64,000 nucleotides of DNA from assembly GCF_020991365.1 (NCBI RefSeq), contig NZ_JAJLRA010000009.1, positions 177,718 to 241,717 of the forward strand, read 5' to 3'. The position numbers were made by a program, and so were the translations under genes. Of this stretch, positions 48,709-59,352 are shown piece after piece (positions within the stretch are counted from its first letter, which is position 1; every line of letters begins with the position of its first letter). This DNA comes from Streptacidiphilus sp. ASG 303. GTDB lineage: Bacteria > Actinomycetota > Actinomycetes > Streptomycetales > Streptomycetaceae. The notes under the pieces were generated by a model, which saw only the letters and a list, made by a program, of their open reading frames with translations, ran no database searches and was not told the origin of the DNA.

Positions 48709-49164
48709 TCAGTGAGCGTCGGGGCCGACGGCCCGGACGGCCTCCTCGACGCTCCCGTGGAAGGAGAGGATCTGGTCGAGGCCGACGACGTGGAAGACCC
48801 GGCTGATGTCGGGGTCGAGGCCGGCCAGGGCGAGGGCGGCCCCGGCGGCCCGGGCGCGCTGGTGCGCCCCCACCAGCACGGTGATGCCGATGGAGTCGCA
48901 GTAGGTGAGGCCGGAGAGGTCGAGGACCAGGCCCGCGCCGGGGGCGAGGACGACCTCCGCCAGGGCGGCCTGCAGGCGGGGGGCGGTGTGGTGGTCGAGA
49001 TCGCCCGCGACGGTCACCAGGCTCGGCCCGCCGGGGGCGGCCCCCACGGTCACGGCGAGGCCGGAGTCGGCCGGGCCGAAGCCGTGGGAGCCCGGGCCGC
49101 CGAGGCCCGGGCCGGGGGCGCCGGGGCCGTGCGGACGGGGGTCGGGCTGGTCGGAGTCGGGCAC
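48709..49164 (-). CDS. STAS domain anti-anti-sigma factor
   Basis: 151 residues. A 45-residue Gly/Pro-rich start precedes the STAS domain SLVTVAGDLDHHTAPRLQAALAEVVLAPGAGLVLDLSGLTYCDSIGITVLVGAHQRARAAGAALALAG, with the phospho-acceptor Ser of the DS motif (CDSIGI). Kinases of the RsbW type phosphorylate it, PP2C enzymes reverse this. GTG 49164 follows AGGAG at 8 nt; the longer open frame upstream is disordered and not coding. It stands just before the 1394-residue hybrid gene, divergent from it. Confidence 0.85.
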   Translation of the reverse strand: MPDSDQPDPRPHGPGAPGPGLGGPGSHGFGPADSGLAVTVGAAPGGPSLVTVAGDLDHHTAPRLQAALAEVVLAPGAGLVLDLSGLTYCDSIGITVLVGAHQRARAAGAALALAGLDPDISRVFHVVGLDQILSFHGSVEEAVRAVGPDAH

Positions 49165-49523
49165 CTGGGGATCTCCTAGACGGGGCGCGGGCGGGGGGAC
49201 GGCCGGGGCGGAGGTGACGCGCGGAAGCGTATGCCCCGGAGGGGGCCGGTCACCCGGCCCGGCGGCGGGGCGGTCCGGCGGGGCGGCGGGCGGTCCCGCC
49301 GCGCGCTGCGCTGTCCGCGGTCGGCATGCGGGTGTGTCCTCCTCGCCCGGTCCGCCCCCCGGGACGGGGGAGGCGCCGGACACGGGGCCCGGCTGGCCTA
49401 TCCTACGGAACCGGCCCCGCACCTGCGGCGCAGGCCGCCGGGAACCGGTTGGCCGGCGGCGCGAGGGGCAGGCGGTCCCGGGCACGGGCCCGGCACGGAG
49501 GCAGGAGACGGAGTGGACGAGGC

Positions 49524-52500
49524 ATGAGCGCGGAGCACACCGAGTCACCCGGCAGGCTGTTCCCGGGCAAGGGCGAGATGGCGCGGCGGGTGCGCGACTA
49601 CCCGTGGGCGGCGTCGCCGGTGGGTGATCCCGCGTCGTGGCCGGAGAGCATGCGCACCGCCCTCCGGATCTGCCTGACCTCCCGGTTCCCGATGATCGTG
49701 TGGTGGGCCCCGGACCTGCGCTTCGCCTACAACGACGCCTACCTGCCGCTGCTGGGGACGAAGCACCCCGCGCTGGCCAGGCCGGGGGCGGAGGTGTGGG
49801 GGGACATCTGGCACATCGTGGGCCCGATGCTGGAGTCGGTGCTGGAGACCGGCGAGGCCACCTGGTCGGAGGACCTCCTGCTGCCGATGGACCGGCACGG
49901 CTACTGGGAGGAGACCTACTGGACCTACTCCTACAGCCCGATCCACGACGACTGCGGCACCGTCCGCGGTGCGTTCACCGCCGTCAACGAGACCACCGAG
50001 CGCGTCGTGGGCGAGCGGCGGCTGGCGGCCCTGCAGGACCTGGGCGCCCAGGCGGGCACCGCCCGCACGGTCGGGGAGGCCTGCGGGCTGGTCGCCGCGG
50101 CGCTGGAGCGGGCCTCGGCCGACGTGCCGTACGCGGCGGTCCACCTGCGCAGCCCGGACACCGGCGGCCTGGTCCTGGCCGCGAGCAGCCCGGCCGGCGC
50201 GGACCCGGTCCCGCTGCCCGGCGGCCCCGGCGGGTGGCCGCTGGAGGAGGTGCTGCGGACCGGGCGGGCCGCGACCGTGGGCGACCTGGCCGCGCGCTTC
50301 GGCGAGCTGCCCGGCGGCAGCTGGGGCCGGCCCCCGGCCGAAGCCGTGGTGCTGCCGCTGCCCGGCGAGACCGGTGCGGAGCCGGTCGGGGTGATCGTCC
50401 TCGCGGCGAGCGCCGGGCGGGCCCTGGACGAGGCGTACCGGACCTTCCTGGACCTGGTCGCCCAGCACACGGCGGCGCTGGTCAACGGCGCGGTGGCCTA
50501 CCAGGTGCAGCAGCACCGGGCGGAGGAGCTGGCCGAGCTGGACCGGGCCAAGACCGCGTTCTTCTCCAACATCAGCCACGAGTTCCGCACCCCTCTGACC
50601 CTGATCATGGGGCCGCTGGAGGAGCTGCGCGCGGAGCTGTCCGGGTTCGACGAGCACGTCCGCGAGCAGGTGGAGGTCATCCACCGCAACGGGCTGCGGA
50701 TGGGCCGGCTGGTCACCACCCTGCTCGACTTCTCCCGCATCGAGGCGGGCCGGATGCAGGCCCGCTACGAGCCGGTGGACCTCTCGGTGTTCACCGCCGA
50801 GCTCGCCAGCGTCTTCCGCTCGGCGGTGGAGCGGGCCGGCCTGGCGTTCGAGGTGGACTGCCCCCCGCTGCCGCAGCCGGTGCACCTCGACCGCGGCATG
50901 TGGGAGAAAGTGGTCCTCAACCTGCTGAGCAACGCGCTGAAGTTCACCTTCGACGGTGCCATCCGGGTCGCGCTCGGCACGGAGGACGGGCAGGCGGTGC
51001 TGCGGGTCTCGGACACGGGCACCGGGATCGCGGCGGAGGAGATGCCGCGGCTGTTCGAGCGCTTCCACCGCATCCCGAACGTCCGCTCCCGGTCGGAGGA
51101 GGGCAGCGGCATCGGCCTCGCGCTGGTGCAGGAGCTGGTGGGGCTGCACGGCGGCACGATCACCGCCGACAGCGTCGAGGGGGCGGGGACGGTCTTCACC
51201 GTCCGGCTGCCCTTCGGCCACGCCCACCTCCCGGCGGACCGGCTGGCCGAGCCGGGCCCGGCCGCCGTCTCCGCCACCGCGGAGCCGTTCGTGCAGGAGG
51301 CGCTGCGGTGGCTGCCGCGGCCGTCCGCGGCGCAGGAGCCGCCGGAGGGGCCGCCGTGGGCGGGGCGGCACCCGCAGGAGGGCGACGGCGGGCCGGACGG
51401 CGCGGCGCAGGACGGCACGGCACGGGACGGCGGGGCGCGGCAGGGCGCGCGGGTGCTGGTCGCCGACGACAACGCCGACATGCGCGAGTACCTGGCGCGG
51501 CTGCTGGAGCCCCGCTACCGCGTCACCGCGGTCCCCGACGGCCTGGCCGCCCTGGCGGAGGCCCGCCTCGGCCGGACCGACCTCGTCGTGAGCGACGTGA
51601 TGATGCCGGGCATGGGCGGCCTGGAGCTGGTGGCGGCGCTGCGCGCCGACCCGCGGACCGCCGGGATCCCGGTCCTGCTGCTCTCCGCCAGGGCCGGCGA
51701 AGAGGCCTCGATCGAGGGGCTGGAGGCGGGCGCGGACGACTACCTGGTCAAGCCGTTCTCCGCCCAGGACCTCCTCGCCCGGGTCCGGACCAACCTGGAG
51801 CTGGCCCGGGTGCGCAACCACCACGCCGGGTGGCGGGCGGCCATGGTGGCGTCGCTGCAGGAGGGGTTCTTCGTCTGCGACTCGGACGGCGCGGTCGTCG
51901 AGATCAACACCGCCTTCACCGACATCCTGGGCTACGGGCCGGAGGGCCTGCCCTACCCCCCGCAGTACCCGTGGTGGCCCGCGCCGTCGGTCGACCCCGA
52001 GGCCCACGAGCGGGCCGGCGAGGCGTACGCGCAGCTGATGGGCGACCGGCGCGGCAGCTTCACCGTCCCGGTGCTGCACCGCGACGGGCACCGGATCTGG
52101 GTGGCGGCCACCTTCAGCACGGTGGAGGACCCCGAGACCGGCGAGCAGATGCGCGTGGGGACCGTCCGCGACGTCACCGCGGAGCGGTTCGCCGCGCAGC
52201 GGGAGGCGGCGCTCACCGCGATGAGCGTGCGGCTGTCCCAGGCGTCCAGCGTGCCGGATGCCGTCCGGGCGGCGCTGGACGCGCTGGGCGGGCTGTGGCA
52301 CACCCGGTCCGTGCTCGCCGTCACCTGGCGCGGCGGCGGCGGCGAGCCGGCCGTGACCGGCCCGGACGGCGGCCTGCGGTGGCAGGACCTGCCGGAGCAG
52401 AGGCGCCGGGCGGTCGAGGCCCTGCGCGGCCACCCGCCGCTGCACCCCGCCGCCTCGGAGGACCCCGCGGGCCTCGGGGTCACCCTGGACCACCCCGAGG

Positions 52501-53708
52501 GCCTGCTGTCCCTGTGGCTCGAACCCGATCCCGCCCGCCCCTTCGGCGACGAGGACCCGACGCTGCTGGGACTGCTGGCCGGGCACCTCGGCCAGGCGCT
52601 GCGCCGCGCCCACCAGACCGACCAGCAGCGCGAGGTCGCCCTCACCCTGCAGCGGGCCATCCTCGGCCCGGACCGGCTCCCCTCCGGGTTCGCGGTCCGC
52701 TACGAGCCGGCCACCCGCCCGCTGGAGGTCGGCGGCGACTGGTACGACACCGTGGAGCTGCCGGACGGCCGCATCGGGATCGTCGTCGGCGACTGCGTGG
52801 GGCGCGGCCTGTCCGCCGCCACGGTGATGGGGCAGCTGCGCAGCGCCTGCCGCGCGCTGCTGCTGCAGGCCTCCGGTCCGGCGGAGACCCTGACCTCACT
52901 GGACCGGTTCGCCGCGCTCGTGCCCGGCGCGCTGTGCACCACCGTCTTCTGCGGCATCCTCGACCCCGGCAGCGGGCGCCTGGTGTACTCCAGCGCCGGG
53001 CACCCCCCGGGCATCCTCGCCCACCCGGACGGGCGCACCGAGCTGCTGGAGGGGGGCCGCTCGACCCCGCTGGCCGTGCGCCCGGGGCACCCGAGGCCCG
53101 AGGCCGAGCGCACCGTGCCGGCCCGGTCCACGCTGCTGCTGTACACCGACGGGCTGGTGGAGCGGCGGCGCCGGCCGCTGACGGCCGGGGTGGACCAGGC
53201 GGCGGCCGCGGTCGGCGGCGGCCGCGGCGCCCCGCTGGAGGAGCTGGCGGTGCGGCTCATGGAGCGGCTCGCCCCGGAGGGGGGGTACGACGACGACGTG
53301 GCCTTCCTCCTGTACCGCCACCCGGGGCCGCTGGAGGTCTCGTTCCCCGCGGAGTCCGGCCGGCTGGCCCAGGTCCGCGGCGCGCTGCGGGAGTGGCTGG
53401 CCCGCTGCGACCTGCCGCCCCGGCAGGCGCAGGGCGTGCTCGTCGCGGCCGGCGAGGCCTGCGCGAACGCCATCGAGCACGGGCACCGCGACCACCCGGG
53501 GCAGCAGGTGCGGCTCACCGCGACCGCGACCGCGGACGGGCTGCGGCTGACCGTCGCCGACTCCGGGCGCTGGAAGACGCCCGATCCCGGCTCCAACGCC
53601 CACCGGGGCCGGGGACTGACCCTCATGCGTGCACTGATGCAGCAGGTGACCATCGACACCGGTGACGGCGGGACCACCGTCGACATGCAGACGAGGATCG
53701 GCAGATGA
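49524..53708 (+). CDS. PAS-GAF-kinase-receiver-PAS-GAF-PP2C-RsbW multidomain signalling protein
   Basis: 1394 residues. Order: PAS-like (about 25-150, [25 protein letters not shown]), GAF (about 175-330), HisKA with H352 ([13 protein letters not shown]), HATPase ([20 protein letters not shown]), receiver with D691 ([27 protein letters not shown]), PAS (about 770-870), a GAF-like part, SpoIIE PP2C (about 1040-1265; GGDWYD with D1072, GDCVGRG, YTDGLVE), and a terminal RsbW kinase domain (about 1270-1394; [21 protein letters not shown]). So phosphorelay and partner-switch modules are in one protein, as in OsaC-type Streptomyces regulators. ATG 49524 is chosen; ribosome site is moderate. Its stop overlaps the STAS gene. 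Confidence 0.88.
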   Translation: MSAEHTESPGRLFPGKGEMARRVRDYPWAASPVGDPASWPESMRTALRICLTSRFPMIVWWAPDLRFAYNDAYLPLLGTKHPALARPGAEVWGDIWHIVGPMLESVLETGEATWSEDLLLPMDRHGYWEETYWTYSYSPIHDDCGTVRGAFTAVNETTERVVGERRLAALQDLGAQAGTARTVGEACGLVAAALERASADVPYAAVHLRSPDTGGLVLAASSPAGADPVPLPGGPGGWPLEEVLRTGRAATVGDLAARFGELPGGSWGRPPAEAVVLPLPGETGAEPVGVIVLAASAGRALDEAYRTFLDLVAQHTAALVNGAVAYQVQQHRAEELAELDRAKTAFFSNISHEFRTPLTLIMGPLEELRAELSGFDEHVREQVEVIHRNGLRMGRLVTTLLDFSRIEAGRMQARYEPVDLSVFTAELASVFRSAVERAGLAFEVDCPPLPQPVHLDRGMWEKVVLNLLSNALKFTFDGAIRVALGTEDGQAVLRVSDTGTGIAAEEMPRLFERFHRIPNVRSRSEEGSGIGLALVQELVGLHGGTITADSVEGAGTVFTVRLPFGHAHLPADRLAEPGPAAVSATAEPFVQEALRWLPRPSAAQEPPEGPPWAGRHPQEGDGGPDGAAQDGTARDGGARQGARVLVADDNADMREYLARLLEPRYRVTAVPDGLAALAEARLGRTDLVVSDVMMPGMGGLELVAALRADPRTAGIPVLLLSARAGEEASIEGLEAGADDYLVKPFSAQDLLARVRTNLELARVRNHHAGWRAAMVASLQEGFFVCDSDGAVVEINTAFTDILGYGPEGLPYPPQYPWWPAPSVDPEAHERAGEAYAQLMGDRRGSFTVPVLHRDGHRIWVAATFSTVEDPETGEQMRVGTVRDVTAERFAAQREAALTAMSVRLSQASSVPDAVRAALDALGGLWHTRSVLAVTWRGGGGEPAVTGPDGGLRWQDLPEQRRRAVEALRGHPPLHPAASEDPAGLGVTLDHPEGLLSLWLEPDPARPFGDEDPTLLGLLAGHLGQALRRAHQTDQQREVALTLQRAILGPDRLPSGFAVRYEPATRPLEVGGDWYDTVELPDGRIGIVVGDCVGRGLSAATVMGQLRSACRALLLQASGPAETLTSLDRFAALVPGALCTTVFCGILDPGSGRLVYSSAGHPPGILAHPDGRTELLEGGRSTPLAVRPGHPRPEAERTVPARSTLLLYTDGLVERRRRPLTAGVDQAAAAVGGGRGAPLEELAVRLMERLAPEGGYDDDVAFLLYRHPGPLEVSFPAESGRLAQVRGALREWLARCDLPPRQAQGVLVAAGEACANAIEHGHRDHPGQQVRLTATATADGLRLTVADSGRWKTPDPGSNAHRGRGLTLMRALMQQVTIDTGDGGTTVDMQTRIGR

Positions 53709-54001
53709 CCACTCGGCTCCGCCTCGACACCGGCAGACGGCCGGACGGGACCCCGGTCCTCACGGCCGCGGGCGAGATCGACATGAGCAACGCCGGGGAG
53801 TTCACGGCCGCGGTCGCCGGGGCCGTGCCCGCCTCGGGCCGCCTGGTCGTGGACCTGACCGCCGTCGAGTACCTCGACAGCGCCGGGCTGATCACGCTGT
53901 TCACCCACGCCGAGCGCATCCACCTGGTCGCCCCGGCGCTGCTGGGGCCGGTGCTGACCGTCTCCGGGCTCACCGAGCTGACCACGGTGGACATCGCCTG
54001 A
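53705..54001 (+). CDS. STAS domain anti-anti-sigma factor, coupled to the hybrid kinase
   Basis: 98 residues, a complete STAS fold: [70 protein letters not shown] of LDSAG is the phospho-acceptor. ATG lies inside the stop of the previous gene (ATGA), so the pair is translationally coupled and the RsbW and PP2C domains of the 1394-residue protein are its likely partners. Acts in the cytoplasm by binding the switch kinase. Confidence 0.88.
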   Translation: MTTRLRLDTGRRPDGTPVLTAAGEIDMSNAGEFTAAVAGAVPASGRLVVDLTAVEYLDSAGLITLFTHAERIHLVAPALLGPVLTVSGLTELTTVDIA

Positions 54002-54068
54002 GGGCCGGCACCGCGGGGTGCGCGGCGGTGCGGGGTCCGCGGCGGCCCGCGGCGGCGCGGGCCGCGCC

Positions 54069-54506
54069 TCAGGCGGGGCCGGTGTCCACCACGGCGACGA
54101 CGCTCTTGCCCGTGCCGTGGGCGGCGTCCTCCACGGTGAGGCGGCGGGAGAGCTGCGCCACCAGGTGCATCCCGAAGCCGCCGGTGCCCGTGCTCAGGTC
54201 GGCGGGCCGGGGGTCGGGGCGGACGGGGCTGGTGTCCTGGACGGCGACGCGGACGGCGCCGGGACCGGCGTCCACCGTCAGCACGCAGGGGCCGGGCGCG
54301 TGGCGGACGGCGTTGGTGACGAGCTCGGAGACGACCAGCAGGACGCGCTCGGCGTCGTGGGGTCCGGCGCCCGCGGCGGCGAGGTGCTCCGCGGCCAGGC
54401 GGCGAGCCTCCCCCACGGTGCCCGGGGAGCCGTCGAAGCGCGCCCGGAGCGGTGGCCCTCCGGAGGTGTGCGGCTGTACGGAGTCCACGTCGCCCCCCTC
54501 GTTCAC
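54069..54506 (-). CDS. RsbW-like ATP-binding protein
   Basis: 145 residues, HATPase_c_2: [16 protein letters not shown] (N box), [15 protein letters not shown] (G1), [14 protein letters not shown] (G2). The first 30 residues are polar. It converges on the STAS gene and lies head-to-head with the rsbR-type gene. GTG 54506 is used; GTG 54488 with GAGGGGGG upstream is an equally good start. A kinase/anti-sigma partner for STAS proteins here, by family. Confidence 0.83.
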   Translation of the reverse strand: MNEGGDVDSVQPHTSGGPPLRARFDGSPGTVGEARRLAAEHLAAAGAGPHDAERVLLVVSELVTNAVRHAPGPCVLTVDAGPGAVRVAVQDTSPVRPDPRPADLSTGTGGFGMHLVAQLSRRLTVEDAAHGTGKSVVAVVDTGPA

Positions 54507-54703
54507 GGCGGTCAGGGGTGCGCGCGCCCCTCTGCGACCGCGACCGCCCCGCCCGGGACCCTACCCGCCCGCAGACGAGGGATACAGTCGGGCCCGGAGC
54601 CGGGGGCCCGCGCACGGCCGCGCCCCGCAGGCCGGGAACGATGCCGTACGCTTTCGCAGGATCCCATCGTTGCCATGGGTCAATGACTTAAGGAGTGCGC
54701 CAC

Positions 54704-55555
54704 GTGGTCGGACCCGACTTCTCCGAGCGGCTGGCGAACCTGCTCTCCGCGGACGGCGGACGGCTCGCCGAGGCCTGGGTCGAGCGGGTGTCGACCTCCC
54801 TGCGGAACCGGATGAGCACCGTCGAGCTCGACCGCGAGCTGCGCGAGCTGTACGACGCGCTGGTCGAGGCGCTGCGCCGGGGCGCCGGCGGGGTCCACGA
54901 CGAGAACTTCTCCGAGGTCCGGGCGCTGCTCACCGAGATCTCCCGCAACCGCGCCCGCCAGGGCTTCACGCCGGGCGAGACCGCGGTCAGCGTCTTCGCG
55001 CTCAAGGAGGTGCTGGAGCCGGGGCTCACCAGCGGGTCCAGTGCCGACATCGGCGCCTACCTGCGGCTGAGCCGGCTGCTGGACGAGTTCGGCCTCTTCA
55101 CCATGGAGGCCTACTCGCAGACCCGCGAGGAGATCATCTCCGCCCAGGCCGAGCAGCTGCTGGAGCTGTCGACGCCGGTGGTGAAGATCTGGGACGGCGT
55201 CATCGCGGTCCCGCTGGTCGGCACCCTGGACTCGGCCCGCACCCAGGTGGTGATGGAGAAGCTGCTCCAGGCGCTGGTGGACACCGGCTCCGAGCAGGCC
55301 ATCATCGACATCACCGGCGTGCCCGCGGTGGACACCCAGGTCGCCCAGCACCTGCTGAAGACGATCGTCGCCGCCCGGCTCATGGGCGCGGAGTGCACCG
55401 TCTCCGGCATCCGCCCGCAGATCGCGCAGACGATCGTCGCCCTCGGCATCGAGTTCGGCGACATCGTGACCAAGGCCAGCCTGGCCGACGCGCTGCGGCA
55501 CGCCCTGGGCCGCACCGGCGCCTCCGTCGTCGCCAAGGCCGGTGAGCGCCGGTGA
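54704..55555 (+). CDS. rsbR: RsbR-type stressosome sensor protein
   Basis: 283 residues: an N-terminal globin-like helical part (about 1-140) without an obvious heme ligand, then a STAS domain. LLELSTPVVKIWDGVIAVPLVG holds T157, and DITGVPAVDTQVAQHLL holds T211, at the positions phosphorylated by RsbT in Bacillus RsbR. GTG 54704 follows AAGGAG at 8 nt. First gene of a six-gene block in which each following start overlaps the previous stop as GTGA. With RsbS it would build the stressosome shell that holds RsbT. Confidence 0.9.
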   Translation: MVGPDFSERLANLLSADGGRLAEAWVERVSTSLRNRMSTVELDRELRELYDALVEALRRGAGGVHDENFSEVRALLTEISRNRARQGFTPGETAVSVFALKEVLEPGLTSGSSADIGAYLRLSRLLDEFGLFTMEAYSQTREEIISAQAEQLLELSTPVVKIWDGVIAVPLVGTLDSARTQVVMEKLLQALVDTGSEQAIIDITGVPAVDTQVAQHLLKTIVAARLMGAECTVSGIRPQIAQTIVALGIEFGDIVTKASLADALRHALGRTGASVVAKAGERR

Positions 55556-55932
55556 GCGAGCGTGTGCCGGTCCTGCGGATCGGGGACGTCCTGCTGGTGT
55601 CCATCCAGATGGACCTGGAGGACCAGACGGTCATGGACCTCCAGGAGGACCTGGCCGAGCGGATCGTGGCGACGGGCGCCCGCGGCGTCGTGATCGACAT
55701 CACGGCCGTGGAGATCGTCGACTCCTTCGTCGGCCGGATGCTCGCCACCACCGCATCGATCTCGCGCATGCTGGACGCCGAGACCGTCGTCGTGGGCATG
55801 CGCCCCGCCGTGGCGATCACGCTCGTGGAGCTGGGCCTGTCCCTGGGCGGCGTCCGCACCGCCCTCGACCTGGAGAAGGGCCTGGCCATCCTGCGACGCA
55901 GGTCGGGCCTCCCGGACGCGGACCCGGCGTGA
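55552..55932 (+). CDS. rsbS: RsbS-type stressosome STAS protein
   Basis: 126 residues, STAS only. VVIDITAVEIVDSFVGRMLATTASISRML puts the phospho-acceptor at S58, equal to S59 of Bacillus RsbS; PVLRIGDVLLVSIQMDLEDQTVMDLQEDLAERI is the usual start. GTG overlaps the rsbR stop. Antagonist that holds RsbT in the stressosome and releases it after phosphorylation. Confidence 0.92.
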   Translation: MSERVPVLRIGDVLLVSIQMDLEDQTVMDLQEDLAERIVATGARGVVIDITAVEIVDSFVGRMLATTASISRMLDAETVVVGMRPAVAITLVELGLSLGGVRTALDLEKGLAILRRRSGLPDADPA

Positions 55933-56351
55933 CCGGCACCCTTGTCCCGGAGGGCGGGACGACGCGGCAGCCCATCGAGCGCAACGACGACGTGGTGCGG
56001 GTGCGCCACCTCGTGCGCGCGCTGGCGCTGCAGTGCCGCCTCTCGCTGGTGGACCAGACCAAGCTGGTGACCGCCGCGAGCGAACTGGCCCGCAACACCC
56101 TCGTGTACGGCGGCGGCGGCTCGGTCAGCGCCGGCCTGGTCACCCGGGGCGGCCGGACCGGGGTCGCCGCCTCGTTCGAGGACTCGGGTCCGGGCATCCC
56201 CGACATCGACCTCGCCCTGACCGACGGCTGGACGTCCGGCGGCGGCCTGGGGCTGGGGCTCAGCGGGGCCCGGCGGCTGGTGGACGAGTTCCACCTGGAG
56301 ACCGAGGTAGGCCGCGGCACCACCGTCTCGGTGGTCAAGTGGGCCCGGTGA
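55929..56351 (+). CDS. rsbT: RsbT-type stressosome kinase
   Basis: 140 residues, GHKL: TAASELARNTLVYGGGGSV (N box), FEDSGPGIPDIDLAL (G1), GGGLGLGLSGARRLVDEF (G2 with lid Gly). The initial IERNDDVVRVRHLVRALALQCRLSLVDQTKLVT is RsbT-like. It phosphorylates RsbS and RsbR, then activates a downstream phosphatase. In this operon the obvious candidates are the PP2C proteins two to three genes on, replacing RsbU. GTGA overlap with rsbS. Confidence 0.92.
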   Translation: MTGTLVPEGGTTRQPIERNDDVVRVRHLVRALALQCRLSLVDQTKLVTAASELARNTLVYGGGGSVSAGLVTRGGRTGVAASFEDSGPGIPDIDLALTDGWTSGGGLGLGLSGARRLVDEFHLETEVGRGTTVSVVKWAR

Positions 56352-57448
56352 CCGGCCCGGAACTGCTCGGCAGCGAGGACGTGGCCTGGTTCCGCGACGA
56401 CGATGCCCTGCCCGGCGCCGTGCGGGGCGCGGCCGCCGCACTGGCCCGCCGGATCGGCCTCGACGGTCAGCGCGCCTCCGAGGTGGCCCTCGCCGCCACG
56501 GAGATCGCCACCAACATCGGCCGGCACGCCGTCGACGGCTCGGTGCTGCTGCGCGTGCTGCGCTCGGGCGGGCGGGCGGCGGTGGAGCTGGTGGCCATGG
56601 ACAGCGGGCCCGGCATCGCCGACGTGGCCGCGGCCCTGCGCGACGGCGTGTCGAGCGCCGGCACCCTGGGCATCGGCCTGGGCGTGGTGGGCCGCATGGC
56701 GGACGCCTTCGACCTCCAGTCGACACCGGGGCGCGGCACGGTGCTGGCCGCGCGGTTCTGGGCGCGGGACACCTCGACCGGACAGGCCGTCCTCGACGCC
56801 CCCGCCGACGAGCCGCCGGTGGCGGGGCTCACCCGCCCCATCAGCGGCGAGCAGGTCTGCGGCGACACCTGGGCCGCGAAGCTCGACCCGGCCGTCGGGG
56901 CGGACGCCGCCGCGGGCACCGGAGCGGGCGGCGCCGGGGACGGGCGCCCGGCGGTGCTGATCCTGCTCTGCGACGGGCTGGGGCACGGCCCGCTCGCCGC
57001 CCGCGCCGGCGAGGCCGCCGTCCACGCCTTCCGGGAGTCCCGGGCGGCCCTTCCCGAGGCGGTCCTCCGGGACGTCCACACCGCGCTGCGCGGCACCCGG
57101 GGCGGCGCCGTCGCGGTCGCCCGGATCGAGCCCGCGGCGGGACGCCTGCTGTACTGCGGGGTCGGCAACATCAGCGGCTTCCTCGTGCGGCCGGACGCCC
57201 GCAGCGGCCTGCTGTCCGTGCCGGGCATCGCCGGCCACCAGATGCGGGGCCTGCGGACCTTCGAGGCGGCGCTGCCGCCCGGCAGCGCCCTGGTGATGCA
57301 CTCCGACGGCCTGACCGAGCGGTGGGGTCCGGGACTGCCGGGCGGCCTGCTGCGCCACTCCCCCGTCGTCCTGGCCGGCCACCTGCTCCAGCAGGCGGGC
57401 CTGCGCCGGGACGACGCCGGGATCGTGGTCGCGAAGGGGCTGTGGTGA
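56348..57448 (+). CDS. RsbX-like phosphatase with an added GHKL domain
   Basis: 366 residues. Residues 1-140 are an HATPase_c_2 fold (EVALAATEIATNIGRHA, AMDSGPGIADVA, GTLGIGLGVVGRMADAF); 165-366 form a short PP2C like RsbX (LLCDGLGHG, GNISGFLV, HSDGLTER, RDDAGIVVAKG). Bacillus RsbX is PP2C only, so the kinase-like domain is extra; it resembles the RsbT-associated proteins of other actinobacteria. GTGA overlap with rsbT. It should reset the stressosome by dephosphorylation. Confidence 0.87.
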   Translation: MTGPELLGSEDVAWFRDDDALPGAVRGAAAALARRIGLDGQRASEVALAATEIATNIGRHAVDGSVLLRVLRSGGRAAVELVAMDSGPGIADVAAALRDGVSSAGTLGIGLGVVGRMADAFDLQSTPGRGTVLAARFWARDTSTGQAVLDAPADEPPVAGLTRPISGEQVCGDTWAAKLDPAVGADAAAGTGAGGAGDGRPAVLILLCDGLGHGPLAARAGEAAVHAFRESRAALPEAVLRDVHTALRGTRGGAVAVARIEPAAGRLLYCGVGNISGFLVRPDARSGLLSVPGIAGHQMRGLRTFEAALPPGSALVMHSDGLTERWGPGLPGGLLRHSPVVLAGHLLQQAGLRRDDAGIVVAKGLW

Positions 57449-59352
57449 GCGACGTGGCGCCCGACATGCGATGGCGGCCGGTGGCGGCGCTCGCCACCGA
57501 GCAGGACGTCTTCCTCCTGCGGCGCGGCGGCCTGGTGGCCGCCGAGGCCCTGGGGCTGGAGCGGCAGGACCAAGTGCGGCTGGCCACCGCCCTCAGCGAG
57601 CTGGGCCGCGACCGCCTGGAGTGCACCGCCGTGACCACGGCGTTCTCCGTGCGCGGCGGCGCCGCGGCGACCCTGGTGGTGACGCTGCGCTGGCAGGACG
57701 GGCCGCCCCCGTCGCCGGAGTCGCTGGCGTCGGCCGCGCGCCTGGTCCCCCGCATCCGCCACGTGCCGGCCGGGCAGGGCGGCAGCATCGCCGTCGAGCA
57801 GGACCTGCCCGCGGGCGCCGACCCGCACGGCGCCTGGGCGGACCGGGTGCGGGCGATGCTCGGCCCGACCGCCGGGGACACCCTCTCCGCCGGGATGCGC
57901 GCCCAGACCCACGACCTGATCGCCGCCCTGGAGGACGTCCGGGCGCAGCGCGAGGAGCTCCACCTGCTCAACCAGGAGCTGGAGGAGACCAACCAGGGCG
58001 TCCTGGCGCTGTACAACGAGCTGTCGCAGGAGCTGGAGGAGACCAACAGCGGCGTGGTGGCGCTCTACGCGGAGCTGGAGGACAAGACCCGCCGCCTGCA
58101 GGAGGTGAGCGAGGCCAAGACCCGGTTCTGGGCCACCGTCAGCCACGAGCTGCGGTCGCCGATCAACTCGGTGATCGGCCTCGCCCGGCTGCTGCTGGCG
58201 CCGGGTTCGCGGCCGCTGGACGCCGACCAGCGGCAGCAGGTGTCGCTGATCGCCGGGTCGGGCAGCACGCTGCTGGCGCTGGTGGACGAGCTGCTGGACG
58301 TGGCCAAGGCGGAGTCGGGCCAGCTGCGGCCGCAGCAGGCGCCGGTGGACCTCGGGGTCCTGCTCGGGCAGCTGCAGGGGACCATGCGCCCCTCCTCCCC
58401 GGGCGGGCGCGTGCGGCTGTCGGTGGCCGGTCCCGCCGGGGTGCCCGAGCCGGTCACGGACGAGGTGATGCTCACCCGGATCCTGCGGAACCTGCTGTCC
58501 AACGCGCTGAAGTTCACCGAGGCGGGCGAGGTCTCGCTCGACGTGGGCACCGAGTCCGCGGGCGGCCGGGAGTGGATGCTGTTCACCGTCCGCGACACGG
58601 GGGTGGGCATCCCGCACGACCAGCAGGAGCGGGTCTTCGAGGAGTTCTACCAGGTGCAGGGGCCGCACCAGCGGGGCCGGTCCGGCACCGGGCTGGGGCT
58701 GCCGTACGCGCGGCGGCTGACCGAGCTGCTGGGCGGGACGCTGGCGCTGACGAGCGAACCGGGCCGGGGCACCACCGTGGTGGTCCGGCTGCCGGTCCGC
58801 CCGGAGCCGGAGGCCCCCGCCGGGCCGGCGCCGGCGGACGGCCCGGTGCCCGCGGCGGAGCCTGCCGGTGCGGGCCCCGCGGACGGGCCGCGGCCGCTCG
58901 GCGTGCTCCTCTGCGTCGACGACGACCCGGCGTTCCGGGCCGTCGTCCGGCCGGTCCTGGAACGGCTGGCCGACCGGGTCGTGGAGCTCGACCGGGCGAC
59001 CGGCATCGCCGAGGCGGTGCGGCGCGAGGGCGCGGACGCGGTGCTCCTGGACCTCCAGATGCCCGGGACCGACGGCTACGCGGCCGCCCGGGAGCTGGCG
59101 GGCGCCGGACCGGAGGTGGGCGGCGTCCCCCTGGTCGTCGTCACCGCGGCCCCCGACGACGCGGTCGACCGGGACCGGCTGGCGCACGCCCGGGCCGTGC
59201 TGCGGAAGGGCGGCCTGACCTACGAGCGGCTGGCCGAGGTGCTTCTGGGCGGCCCGTCCGGGGCAGGAACCGGTCCGACGGGAACGGGGCGGACAGGCAC
59301 GGAGCAGGCGGGCGGGGGCGCCGGCGGCCGGGGCGGGAAGGAGGCGCAGTGA
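57445..59352 (+). CDS. Hybrid histidine kinase with GHKL-like N-terminus and C-terminal receiver
   Basis: 635 residues: an N-terminal HATPase-like part (QDQVRLATALSELGRDRLE) without a full ATP site, a coiled coil with two near-identical ELEETNxGVxALYxEL repeats (about 170-215), HisKA with H234 (TVSHELRSPIN), HATPase ([34 protein letters not shown]) and a receiver with D536 (VLLDLQMPG). No membrane segment. GTGA overlap at both ends. It links two-component input to the stressosome operon. Confidence 0.9.
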   Translation: MSDVAPDMRWRPVAALATEQDVFLLRRGGLVAAEALGLERQDQVRLATALSELGRDRLECTAVTTAFSVRGGAAATLVVTLRWQDGPPPSPESLASAARLVPRIRHVPAGQGGSIAVEQDLPAGADPHGAWADRVRAMLGPTAGDTLSAGMRAQTHDLIAALEDVRAQREELHLLNQELEETNQGVLALYNELSQELEETNSGVVALYAELEDKTRRLQEVSEAKTRFWATVSHELRSPINSVIGLARLLLAPGSRPLDADQRQQVSLIAGSGSTLLALVDELLDVAKAESGQLRPQQAPVDLGVLLGQLQGTMRPSSPGGRVRLSVAGPAGVPEPVTDEVMLTRILRNLLSNALKFTEAGEVSLDVGTESAGGREWMLFTVRDTGVGIPHDQQERVFEEFYQVQGPHQRGRSGTGLGLPYARRLTELLGGTLALTSEPGRGTTVVVRLPVRPEPEAPAGPAPADGPVPAAEPAGAGPADGPRPLGVLLCVDDDPAFRAVVRPVLERLADRVVELDRATGIAEAVRREGADAVLLDLQMPGTDGYAAARELAGAGPEVGGVPLVVVTAAPDDAVDRDRLAHARAVLRKGGLTYERLAEVLLGGPSGAGTGPTGTGRTGTEQAGGGAGGRGGKEAQ

